This document shows positions 1-6,300 of a DNA stretch of 9,980 bases, piece after piece (positions within the stretch are counted from its first letter, which is position 1; the number at the start of each line of letters is the position of its first letter). Origin of the DNA: Burkholderiales bacterium (GTDB lineage Bacteria > Pseudomonadota > Gammaproteobacteria > Burkholderiales > Chitinimonadaceae); the NCBI GenBank assembly GCA_019234745.1, contig JAFAKZ010000004.1, forward strand, positions 1-9,980. Reading direction: 5' to 3'. The notes below the pieces were generated by a model, which worked only from the letters and a program-made list of their open reading frames with translations, ran no database searches and was not told the DNA's origin. The translations under genes and the position numbers were made by a program.

Positions 1-67
1 GTCCGCCGATCATCCTAAGAAGTGTCAACGCAACGGATCGGCGTATCTCGGCAGGAGGAACGCCGCC
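1..67 (+). promoter_or_regulatory. Leader and ribosome binding site of the FecR-domain gene
   Basis: Short non-coding lead-in at the window edge. AGGAGGA at 53-59 is a near-perfect Shine-Dalgarno sequence, 8 nt before the ATG at 68, and it fixes the start of the FecR-domain gene. No convincing -35/-10 pair is visible, so the promoter may lie outside the window. A frame-1 stop (TAA, 16-18) could be the end of an upstream gene, but only five codons would be visible and this cannot be judged. Confidence 0.6.
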
Positions 68-2599
68 ATGGTCGTGCCGGTCCGGTTGCAGCTTCGTCGC
101 TATTTGCGTTTTTGGCTTCTGGCCGCCTTGCTGGCGTGCGGAGCGTATGCTTCCCAATGCGTCGGCCCCGCTGCCGACGGTTCCGGCGCGGCCAGCATCT
201 ACGCCGGGCGCGTGTTCTTCGTGACGGGTACGGTGACGGCGCAGCTGAAGGGCGAGGCGGCGCGACACCTGGGCAAGGGCGACGCCGTGTGTCAGGGCGA
301 CCTGCTGGTATCCGGTAGCGCTTCTTCGCTGCAGCTGCAGATGGCGGACAAGGGTACGCTGGTACTCAAGCCGGAGTCCGAGCTGCGCCTGGAAATCTTT
401 ACCCGGCCCGACGCTTCCGACGGCAGCGAGCACTTCCTCGCTTCGCTGTTCAAGGGCGGCCTGCGTGCCGTGACGGGCTTGATTGGCCACGCGCACAAGG
501 AAAACTACCTTATCCAGACCACGACGGCCACGATAGGCATCCGAGGCACGGACCACGAGGTGTTCTTCGTGCCGGCCGAGCAGTTGCCGGCGGACCGGGC
601 GGCCGAGGCCGGTACCTATAACCGGGTCTTCAGCGGTGCCACCGTGTTGCGCACGGCGGCAGGCGAACTGCAATTGGAACCAAACCAGATCGGCTTTGCA
701 CCGGTCTCCGGCGCGGCGCCTGCGCTGATCAAGTCCTTGCCCAGCTTCCTGAGCAGCCTGCCGCGGGCTGTGAAGACGGCGTCGGCGGGCAAGCAAGCGG
801 CGGGGCACACTGCAGCGCCAGCGGCGTCGGAATCGGGTAGCAGCGAATCATCTAGTTCGTCCGACAGCGCGCCGCCTGCACCGGCTAGCGATTCCAGCGC
901 AAGCACCCAGGCGGCAGCGGCCAGCTCGGGCGCCAGCTCGGCGACGTCGGCCGTGTCTGTATCCGGGGCCGATACTTCATCTAACATCAATGTCGCCGTG
1001 AATGCGACGGCCAGTGGGCAGAACATCAGCCTGACGGGTAGTTCGTCGAACTCCTCTGGCAGCACGACGGCGCCGGCCAATTCCGTCTACGTGGCGGCGC
1101 AGCTCCTGCAGGGCAGCAATACCCAAGGGGGCGCGGGCAGCCTCGTCGAGGGCGTCAACGGCGGCATGATCATGATCGACCCAGCTACCGGTTACCCGGT
1201 GAGCGTCAGCCAGGGCAAGTTCAGCTACACCTCGCAAGGCGCGCAGCTGATCCAGTACGGCTCCGGCACGGTGGACGGCGTGGATGCCTGGTGGGGCATC
1301 TATGACGGCGGTACGACGGTCGGTGGTGGCGGCGGTGGTGGCGGTGGAGGAGGGGGCGGAGGCGGTGGTAGCAGCAGCGGCCCGGTATACCTGCACCACT
1401 TTGTGTATGCCGCATCCGGCCTGAGTCTGCCCAGCGTGATCGCCAATGTGCACGGCAGCGTGGTCTACGACCAGGTCCTGGGCGGGACGACGCCCACGGC
1501 GCAGGACTCGAGCCAGGTAGGCGGCACGCTGCAGTCGATTAAGGTTGGCGTGAGCCTGGGTGCCTCGCCGGGGGTGACGAGCTATGCCGTCACGGCTGAT
1601 GATCTGCTCAACCGCGTGTGGACGGGGAGCTATTCCGGCTTTACCTCGCTCGACCAGTTTGCACGTGGAAATCTTCCCTTGGCCGTGAGCTGTATGGGCT
1701 CCGGCTGTGGTTCCGGCACGGGCACGGGTATGGCGGCAGGGGTGGTAGTCGGTAACACGGCCAGCGGCTTGTTGACAAGTTACGACCTGTCGACCACGAC
1801 GGGGCAGGCGCTGGTGGGCACGGCCGTGCTGTACAACAGCAGCCAGACGGTGATTTCGCCGGTCAACTCCACTTACGTGGTGGCGCAGACGGTGGTCGAT
1901 GCGAATGGGCAGATGCATGTGCTGGGAGGTGCCGGCGTCACCTCGCCGGGGGCCTATGTCCTTACCGATCTGGCGACGGGACGGCCGCTGGAGATTGCGG
2001 ATCCATCGCAAGGCGTGCTGGTCGACCTGCACGGCTCCAAGCTGCTGCAATCGGGTTCCACGACGGTGGATGGCATGCCGGTGGAGTGGGGCGTCTACTA
2101 CGGCGGCAATTCGACGACGAACGACTTCCCCTACACGACGGCCATCGATCTACACCATTTCATCTACGCACCGGGTGGCGTGACGCCGCCCGCCGTGATT
2201 GCCGGCATGAGCGGCAGCGCAACGTATTCGACCATACTCGGCGGGACGACGCCGGCGGATGAGAATGCGAGCCTGGGCGGTAGCGTGCAGTCGGCCAGCG
2301 TATCGGTGAACTTGGGGGCGAGTCCGGGGGTGACGTCATACGCTATCAATGTGACCGATGCGCAGGCGCGTAGCTGGCAGGGCAATTACCAGGGGTTTAC
2401 AGCCCTTGCGGATTTTCTGAACAACGGCGTACAGCTCAACACCACCTGCACGGGCAGCAACTGCGGCACTGGACCGGGGATCGGCAAAGGCGCCGGCGTG
2501 TTGCTCGGCACGCAGGCCGGCGCGCTGGCCACGAGCTATGGCATGAAGATGCCGACGGGGCAGGGCGTGTACGGGACGATCTTGCTGGGCAAACACTGA
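68..2599 (+). CDS. Exported FecR-domain protein with two C-terminal beta-rich modules (candidate Slam/T11SS cargo)
   Basis: An 843-residue exported protein. The N-terminus has arginines followed by a hydrophobic core (residues 13-23). It can be read as a signal peptide cut after AYA (A28) or as a loose lipobox, LLAC, with Cys24 lipidated. Residues about 47-165 form a FecR domain (PF04773 type), ending in the hallmark ATIGIRGTD (155-162). Residues about 235-335 are a low-complexity Ser/Ala linker. Residues 338-597 and 600-843 are two related modules, each starting NS-x-YV-x-AQ. Each contains the segments VDG...WG-x-Y, LHHF-x-YA, LGGTTP and GASPGVTSYA, and ends in a Gly-rich strand pattern. Such modules occur after FecR domains in other proteobacteria and resemble the C-terminal barrels of Slam substrates (recollection plus inference). 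No FecI sigma factor or TonB receptor is adjacent, so classical FecR signalling is unlikely. A Slam-like gene follows after 33 nt, probably in one operon. Confidence 0.88.
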   Translation: MVVPVRLQLRRYLRFWLLAALLACGAYASQCVGPAADGSGAASIYAGRVFFVTGTVTAQLKGEAARHLGKGDAVCQGDLLVSGSASSLQLQMADKGTLVLKPESELRLEIFTRPDASDGSEHFLASLFKGGLRAVTGLIGHAHKENYLIQTTTATIGIRGTDHEVFFVPAEQLPADRAAEAGTYNRVFSGATVLRTAAGELQLEPNQIGFAPVSGAAPALIKSLPSFLSSLPRAVKTASAGKQAAGHTAAPAASESGSSESSSSSDSAPPAPASDSSASTQAAAASSGASSATSAVSVSGADTSSNINVAVNATASGQNISLTGSSSNSSGSTTAPANSVYVAAQLLQGSNTQGGAGSLVEGVNGGMIMIDPATGYPVSVSQGKFSYTSQGAQLIQYGSGTVDGVDAWWGIYDGGTTVGGGGGGGGGGGGGGGGSSSGPVYLHHFVYAASGLSLPSVIANVHGSVVYDQVLGGTTPTAQDSSQVGGTLQSIKVGVSLGASPGVTSYAVTADDLLNRVWTGSYSGFTSLDQFARGNLPLAVSCMGSGCGSGTGTGMAAGVVVGNTASGLLTSYDLSTTTGQALVGTAVLYNSSQTVISPVNSTYVVAQTVVDANGQMHVLGGAGVTSPGAYVLTDLATGRPLEIADPSQGVLVDLHGSKLLQSGSTTVDGMPVEWGVYYGGNSTTNDFPYTTAIDLHHFIYAPGGVTPPAVIAGMSGSATYSTILGGTTPADENASLGGSVQSASVSVNLGASPGVTSYAINVTDAQARSWQGNYQGFTALADFLNNGVQLNTTCTGSNCGTGPGIGKGAGVLLGTQAGALATSYGMKMPTGQGVYGTILLGKH
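1079..2596 (+). repeat. Tandem intragenic duplication of an about 250-residue module
   Basis: Two diverged copies encode residues 338-597 (nt 1079-1858) and 600-843 (nt 1865-2596) of the FecR-domain protein. Shared landmarks in the same order are NSVYVAAQ / NSTYVVAQ, TVDGVDAWWGIYDGG / TVDGMPVEWGVYYGG, LHHFVYA / LHHFIYA, LGGTTP in both, LGASPGVTSYA in both, and SCMGSGCGSG / TCTGSNCGTG. The copies are clearly homologous but not identical, so the duplication is old. Each copy carries a Cys pair spaced C-x5-C (SCMGSGC, TCTGSNC), possibly a disulfide. Confidence 0.88.
1322..1369 (+). repeat. GGN triplet run encoding 16 consecutive glycines
   Basis: Sixteen glycine codons in a row (residues 419-434 of the FecR-domain protein), followed by three serines. 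Codons are mixed (7 GGT, 5 GGC, 3 GGA, 1 GGG), so this is not a fresh single-triplet slippage product. It sits inside the first C-terminal module, just before LHHF. The second module has a normal Asn/Thr-rich loop there, so the run looks like an expanded flexible loop. Confidence 0.95.
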
Positions 2600-2632
2600 G
2601 CTGAATAGCCGGATAGAGGGAGCGGACGCGAT

Positions 2633-3979
2633 ATGGTGAGCGAGGCATCGTTGCGCAAGCGTGGGTTGAGCTGCTGGATTGCCGTGGCGCTTTGCTTGGT
2701 CGGGCGCGTGGCGTCGGCCGACGACGACGCGCTATTGGGCAAAGCGGAAGCAGCCCTGCGTGCGGGCAATGGTCAGGAAGTGGTCGACCTGCTGGGGCCA
2801 GTCGAAGAAGCCCATGCGGGACAGCCGCGTTTCGACTACCTGCTCGGCACGGGCCGGCTGCTGGTGAACCAGCCCGAGCCTGCATCAATCGAGCTGGAAC
2901 GTGCCGTGGCCGTTGAACCTGGCCATGCTGCCGCCCACTTGGAGCTAGGCAGGGCCTATTTCATGCTGGGCAGCGACGAGCGCGCGCTGGAGGAGTTCGA
3001 CTTTGCTGCGAAGCTCAACCCACCACCCAATGCCAGTACTGTGATCGAGCACTATCGCAAAGAAATTGCCGAGCGGCGCACGCCCAAGCGCGTGAAGCTG
3101 GCTGGACATGTGGAATTGACGGCGGGCTATGACAGCAATATCAATAATGCCACCAGCCTGACGGAAATTCCCCTACCCGCGCTGAACAACCTCGAAGTGC
3201 AGCTGAATTCGGCCAATGTGCGTACGGGTGATACCTTTCGTACCGTGACGGGGGCAGGCAGCGCGGACGTGCGGCTGGATGACGCCTTCAAATGGGTGAC
3301 GAATGCGAGCGCTCAGCACCGCGACAACAATACGAAACAGGGTTTCGATCTATCGTCCGAGGAGATATTCTCCGGCATTGCCTATCAGCACGGCTCACAC
3401 TCGGCCGAGCTTGGGCTGCTGGGCGGGCGCGTCTACCTGGAAGGAGATCTGAACCGTCGGGTGGAGGGCCTGTCGATGGACTTGCGCGAGCGGCTATGGG
3501 AATCGACCCAGCTGACCTCGGTGACGCAATACTTACGCTATCGCTTTCCACAACCCGATCTGGTGCCGAACAGCTTCAACCAGGTGGCAGAGTCGTTGGG
3601 GGTGGTGCGTACGTTGGCGGGCGGCCGTGGTGCCATTTCGACGAACTTGCTGCTGGGCTGGGAGGACGATACCGACCAGCGTCCAGACGGCAAGAAGCGT
3701 TCAGCCGGGTTGGACGTGGGCTTCAGCTGGGTGCAAAACGAGCACAATTCCTTCTACAGCCACCTCACCTATACCAATGGCCGCTACAACATGCAAAACG
3801 CCGTGTTCCTGCGCCAGCGCCACGACCTGTTCTATTACGCGGGCGTGGGGGCCGTGCATACCTTTGGTGACGGATTCAGCGTGCGGCCTGAGCTTACCTA
3901 CACGCGCAATAACTCAAACCTGCCGATCTATGACTACAAGGACATCACGGGTTCGATGAACGTCCGCTACGATTTTTAG
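2633..3979 (+). CDS. Slam-like (DUF560 / type XI secretion) TPR plus outer-membrane beta-barrel protein
   Basis: A 448-residue outer-membrane protein. Residues 1-29 are a signal peptide (RKR, hydrophobic core, ASA|DDD). Residues about 30-150 are TPR-like helical repeats, for example AHLELGRAYFMLGSDERALEEF followed by KLNP. Residues about 154-448 are alternating beta strands, beginning with GYDSNINN, a segment typical of the barrel start in DUF560/Slam proteins. The chain ends in NVRYDF, an aromatic C-terminal BAM recognition signal. N-terminal TPRs on a barrel of about 295 residues match the Slam/NilB layout, slightly shorter than usual. Known family members move lipoproteins or soluble hemophores across the outer membrane. 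GAGGGAG (2616-2622) precedes the ATG. The gene follows the FecR-domain gene by 33 nt, so that product is its likely cargo (inference). A generic TPR-porin role is the alternative. Confidence 0.8.
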   Translation: MVSEASLRKRGLSCWIAVALCLVGRVASADDDALLGKAEAALRAGNGQEVVDLLGPVEEAHAGQPRFDYLLGTGRLLVNQPEPASIELERAVAVEPGHAAAHLELGRAYFMLGSDERALEEFDFAAKLNPPPNASTVIEHYRKEIAERRTPKRVKLAGHVELTAGYDSNINNATSLTEIPLPALNNLEVQLNSANVRTGDTFRTVTGAGSADVRLDDAFKWVTNASAQHRDNNTKQGFDLSSEEIFSGIAYQHGSHSAELGLLGGRVYLEGDLNRRVEGLSMDLRERLWESTQLTSVTQYLRYRFPQPDLVPNSFNQVAESLGVVRTLAGGRGAISTNLLLGWEDDTDQRPDGKKRSAGLDVGFSWVQNEHNSFYSHLTYTNGRYNMQNAVFLRQRHDLFYYAGVGAVHTFGDGFSVRPELTYTRNNSNLPIYDYKDITGSMNVRYDF

Positions 3980-4185
3980 AGCCTATTTGAATGGAAGTAC
4001 GTCATCTTGTGCTCGTCGTTCAGCGTGTCCCTAGTGGTTTGCGAAGCCTGGAAACACCGTCTCTTCCTTTATTGAATCCACTCCCCCCGCCCTCGCCGCC
4101 ACGAGGGAGCCTCGCTTCGCTCGAAGCATTCAAGGTCTCTCTACGTTGCGCGACGAATTTGGTTGGCTTCCGGTGCCGCTGCACC
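3980..4185. other. Intergenic stretch with two small hairpins
   Basis: About 200 nt between the Slam-like gene and the next gene. It holds CCCTCG/CGAGGG (4090-4095 / 4102-4107, 6-nt loop) and, right after, GCTTCG/CGAAGC (4114-4119 / 4122-4127). Neither is followed by a T-run, so neither is a standard Rho-independent terminator. They could be a REP-like element or a weak structured 3' end. No clear promoter is recognisable. An open frame runs through this stretch from 3991, but its translation (Pro/Ser/Leu/Arg-rich) looks non-coding. Confidence 0.4.
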
Positions 4186-4872
4186 ATGTGGGCTTCGTTG
4201 CTGGCCGCGATTACCATCGGCTCGGCGCAGGCTGCCGATTGCTCAGTCGGCCACAGCACCACATTGGAAATCAGCATGGAAGATGTGCCACGGGTGCCGC
4301 GTCTTGACCAGGGCATCGGCAAGAGCCATATCGTGTTGCACGATCAGGCATCCGGCGTGGACAAGGTCGACGTGCGCTACGACGGGCGATGGTCTTGTCT
4401 GGCGGTCAACGAGGCCAGAAGCACCTACCTGCTGGCCGGCGTATCACAGCTTGGTGCATGGTTGCCCCTGGCGAGTATCGAGTACTTGCACGAGGACGGC
4501 AGCTGGCGGACGTCCGCGTTCGATCGCGCACAGCACGTAGCCCTGGCTGCTGTTGTGAGTCCGTCGGGTCGATACCTTGCCTATATCGGTGGGCCGAGAC
4601 GCGCGGATCGCTTGTACTTGCTGGACGTACAGGCCGATACGATACGCGAGCTGGGGCCGGCACCCAGTCCGCCGCCCGCGGATGCTGGCCTTGCGAACAT
4701 CTGCGGGCATGAGCACTTTGCCTGGGGAAGCTGCTGGGCGGATGGCTTGACAGCGCTGGATGCGGGCATCCTTTGGTTCGCGTCGGACCATGAGTTGGAC
4801 GCAAGCTATGGGCGCGATACGGCGCACGGGCGAGCCAAGCGTCGCACGGTCAGGCGCTTTACGTTCGACTGA
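4186..4872 (+). CDS. Exported protein of unknown function with a beta-propeller-like segment
   Basis: I do not recognise a family. From the ATG at 4186 the product has 228 residues and begins MWASLLAAITIGSAQA|ADC, a short signal peptide with an AQA cleavage site. An in-frame TTG at 4159 would add VGFRCRCT and give the signal peptide a positively charged start. The frame is open back to an ATG at 3991, but those extra residues look like untranslated DNA. No good Shine-Dalgarno site supports any of the three starts. The middle contains VVSPSGRYLAYIGG followed by RLYLLDV and IRELG, a strand pattern seen in TolB/WD-type propeller blades, but only one blade is evident. Four to five cysteines suggest a disulfide-bonded periplasmic protein. 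The C-terminus is basic (AKRRTVRRFTFD). It converges with the MCP remnant, whose stop is 11 nt away. Confidence 0.6.
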   Translation: MWASLLAAITIGSAQAADCSVGHSTTLEISMEDVPRVPRLDQGIGKSHIVLHDQASGVDKVDVRYDGRWSCLAVNEARSTYLLAGVSQLGAWLPLASIEYLHEDGSWRTSAFDRAQHVALAAVVSPSGRYLAYIGGPRRADRLYLLDVQADTIRELGPAPSPPPADAGLANICGHEHFAWGSCWADGLTALDAGILWFASDHELDASYGRDTAHGRAKRRTVRRFTFD

Positions 4873-4883
4873 AGCGTGCGCGC

Positions 4884-5057
4884 CTAGTGAGCTGGCCCTT
4901 GCCGCGGGATAGGGCGGCGTTCGACGCGGAAGTAGCCCATCATTTGCTGCAACTGCATGATTTGGGCGTTTATCTCCTCGGCCGTGGCGGCGAGCTGTTC
5001 CGACGCTACCGAGTTCGACTGCGTGGTGTTCGTCAGCGGCAAGAGCATCTTTCTACA
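4884..5057 (-). pseudogene. C-terminal remnant of a methyl-accepting chemotaxis protein
   Basis: Reading the - strand from 5057 to the TAG at 4884-4886 gives 57 codons. They contain NTTQSNSVASEQLAATAEEI followed by NAQIMQLQQMMGYFRVERR and a short basic tail. This is the typical end of an MCP cytoplasmic domain: the last methylation-helix motif (SEQLAATAEEI, compare SEELASTAEEM) and the closing QLQQLM-x-FF-R/K-V. The rest of a receptor (membrane segments, HAMP, signalling hairpin tip) is absent. The homology stops close to the TGA (5058-5060) of the ABM gene, which is in the same frame. The in-frame ATG at 5046 has no ribosome site and would leave a non-functional 54-residue peptide. Best read as a receptor gene cut off by insertion or deletion. 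Recognition rests on motif memory, without a search. Confidence 0.75.
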
Positions 5058-5351
5058 TCATGCATCGACGCCGCGCAGCCTGTATACCCTGGCTGGGCCG
5101 GCACGGAATGCCTTGTTGGCCTGGCTTGCCGCGACCATGTGCGGGGCCGCGTCGTGCGCGGCCAACGCTGCCTCGGACGCCCATTGTTCTGTCAGGACGA
5201 ACTGATCGTCGTCGCCTTCGACCCGGTGCAGTCGGTATTCCAGGCAGCCTGCTTCGGCGCGGACGAGTGGGGCGAGGCGTTGGAATGCGGCCAGCTGTTC
5301 AGCTGCCTTGCCGGGCTGGACGGTGATATGGACGATCAGGAAGATGGTCAT
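5058..5351 (-). CDS. Antibiotic biosynthesis monooxygenase (ABM) domain protein, YgiN-like
   Basis: A 97-residue single-domain protein of the dimeric alpha/beta-barrel ABM family (PF03992), whose members include cofactor-free quinol monooxygenases such as YgiN. Visible family features are the first strand FLIVHITVQPGK, a helix with LAPLVRAEAGCLEYRL (usual form EPGCL-x-Y), then FVLTEQWAS and the helix AALAAHDAAPHM, which matches the common L-x-x-H pattern before the last strand. Length fits the family (about 95-105). Cytoplasmic, with no signal peptide. The substrate cannot be told from sequence. The ATG at 5351 lacks a strong Shine-Dalgarno site (only AAGAA nearby). Behind the stop, in the same frame, lies the MCP remnant. 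The upstream 445 nt are shared with the divergent DUF2844 gene and contain an inverted repeat about 70 nt before this start. Confidence 0.85.
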   Translation of the reverse strand: MTIFLIVHITVQPGKAAEQLAAFQRLAPLVRAEAGCLEYRLHRVEGDDDQFVLTEQWASEAALAAHDAAPHMVAASQANKAFRAGPARVYRLRGVDA

Positions 5352-5414
5352 GGTTGGTTCTTGGGGTTTACAGGACTCGGCCTAGGCTACCTTTCCGCCT
5401 TGACGCGATGCATG

Positions 5415-5427
5415 GCGGGAATCCCGC
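5415..5427. promoter_or_regulatory. Inverted repeat, candidate operator for the ABM gene
   Basis: GCGGGA-A-TCCCGC is a perfect 6+6 dyad around one base, centred about 70 nt upstream of the ABM start. Its position suits a repressor or activator site. The regulator is unknown and no second copy was seen nearby. Confidence 0.3.
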
Positions 5428-5570
5428 ACGGGAAGTGCTTGTTGCAGTATTCCTACAGCGCAGCTAGCCATTTCCTCACATTTTCGCGAGACCCATTCAA
5501 AGCCGTCGCACCCATCGCTTACCGGTAATGGGCGTCACGCAACTTGCCCGGATCGCAGGCACAGTGCTGT

Positions 5571-5588
5571 ATAGGGGTTTTCCCTTAT
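5571..5588. promoter_or_regulatory. Dyad ATAGGGG-TTTT-CCCTTAT, candidate operator or small hairpin
   Basis: Arms ATAGGGG and CCCTTAT face each other across TTTT and pair at every position with one G-T wobble. It is AT-rich at the ends in a GC-rich setting, about 210 nt before the DUF2844 start. It resembles the spaced dyads bound by LuxR/NarL-type response regulators, but that is a comparison of shape, not an identified site. Confidence 0.35.
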
Positions 5589-5672
5589 ATTTGTTGATGA
5601 GGGTGGCATGTCGTCAGCGTGCTCTCTACCCGGTGTTTTTTTGATTCGACTCGAGGCTTTCGCGCCGGCGAC

Positions 5673-5686
5673 TGACGTTCACGTCA
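5673..5686. promoter_or_regulatory. Dyad TGACGT-TC-ACGTCA, candidate operator
   Basis: Perfect 6+6 inverted repeat with a 2-nt centre, about 110 nt upstream of the DUF2844 start, a plausible place for a regulator. The ACGTCA half-site recurs in many unrelated binding sites, so no factor is proposed. Confidence 0.3.
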
Positions 5687-5796
5687 TCTTGTCGCCCACC
5701 CTACGGCAACCCTATCGTCACTTGGCGGGATTGGGGGGAGCAGCTAGTGCGTTTCGCCACCGCCAGAACGAATCATTCCAATAAAGGAGAAGCACC

Positions 5797-6300
5797 GTGA
5801 TCAACAAGCATATTCAGGGCGTCAGCGTGCCCGGCGTGGCATGGCAGAAGTTCGCGGTCGGCATGGTTATCGCAGCCTTGTCCCTGTCCGCGCACGCCAC
5901 CTTGGGCGGCGATGCACACAGCGTGATCGTTGACCAGGCGGCGCTGCATGCCGCCATCTCGGCCGACGTCGTCGGCGACTATACCGACTACCGCCTGGCA
6001 CTCACCGACGGCGGGGTGGTTCACGAATTTGTGAACGCATCCGGCCGCGTGTTCGAGGTGACGTGGAGCGAGATGGGTCGTCGCCCCGATATGGGCCAGT
6101 TGTTGGGCAGCTATATGACCCACTTCGCCCGTACCAGCGGCAAGCCTCGCCCTGTCGACCGCCACGCGGACCGCGTGGAAGCGGGGCTGGAAATTCACTC
6201 GGCAGTACGAAATCGCTATTTCACCGGCTCGGCGCATCTCCCTACGGCCTTGCCCGAGTCGCTGCATCACCCCATTAGCGTTCCTGCTGAGGCCCAATAA
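5797..6300 (+). CDS. DUF2844 family exported protein
   Basis: A 167-residue protein. It starts at GTG 5797 behind AAGGAG, the best-placed Shine-Dalgarno site. Residues 1-34 are a signal peptide (basic start, core VGMVIAALSLSAHA) cut before TLGG. The mature part fits DUF2844 (PF11005): LGG at the start, a middle segment DYRLALTDGGVVHEFVNASG, then RVFEVTWSEMGRRPDMGQLLGSY, the family's pattern of a G-x-VF-x-V-x-W core followed by PD-x-x-x-LLG. The function of the family is not established. The mature protein has no cysteine and no obvious catalytic residues. Its TAA overlaps the ATG of the DUF3443 gene by one base (TAATG), so the two are translationally coupled. The two families are often found side by side in Burkholderia-like genomes (recollection), which suggests a shared role in the envelope. 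Confidence 0.85.
   Translation: MINKHIQGVSVPGVAWQKFAVGMVIAALSLSAHATLGGDAHSVIVDQAALHAAISADVVGDYTDYRLALTDGGVVHEFVNASGRVFEVTWSEMGRRPDMGQLLGSYMTHFARTSGKPRPVDRHADRVEAGLEIHSAVRNRYFTGSAHLPTALPESLHHPISVPAEAQ

Larger units (their letters stand above)
5352..5796. promoter_or_regulatory. Divergent intergenic region between the ABM and DUF2844 genes
   Basis: 445 nt without a credible gene. It must hold the promoters of the ABM gene (- strand) and the DUF2844-DUF3443 pair (+ strand). Three dyad-symmetric sequences are visible at 5415-5427, 5571-5588 and 5673-5686 and are listed separately. No convincing sigma-70 -35/-10 pair stands out on either strand. AAGGAG just before the GTG at 5797 is the ribosome site of the DUF2844 gene. 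Confidence 0.55.

Noticed and set aside
616..1080. 154-codon open frame on the - strand
   Set aside because: It mirrors the Ser/Ala-rich linker of the FecR-domain protein; the low-complexity Ala/Leu/Glu product has no recognisable motif.
977..2050. 357-codon open frame on the - strand
   Set aside because: It lies opposite the FecR-domain gene, and its translation is rich in His/Arg/Ala, typical of an antisense shadow in GC-rich DNA. The + strand frame has clear domains and a ribosome site.
3991..4185. N-terminal extension of the 4186 gene from ATG 3991
   Set aside because: The extra 65 residues are Pro/Ser/Leu/Arg-rich, cover two hairpins, place a signal peptide in mid-protein and have no ribosome site.
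4887..5528. 213-codon open frame on the + strand
   Set aside because: It is antisense to the MCP remnant and the ABM gene, both of which show family motifs. The + strand product shows none.
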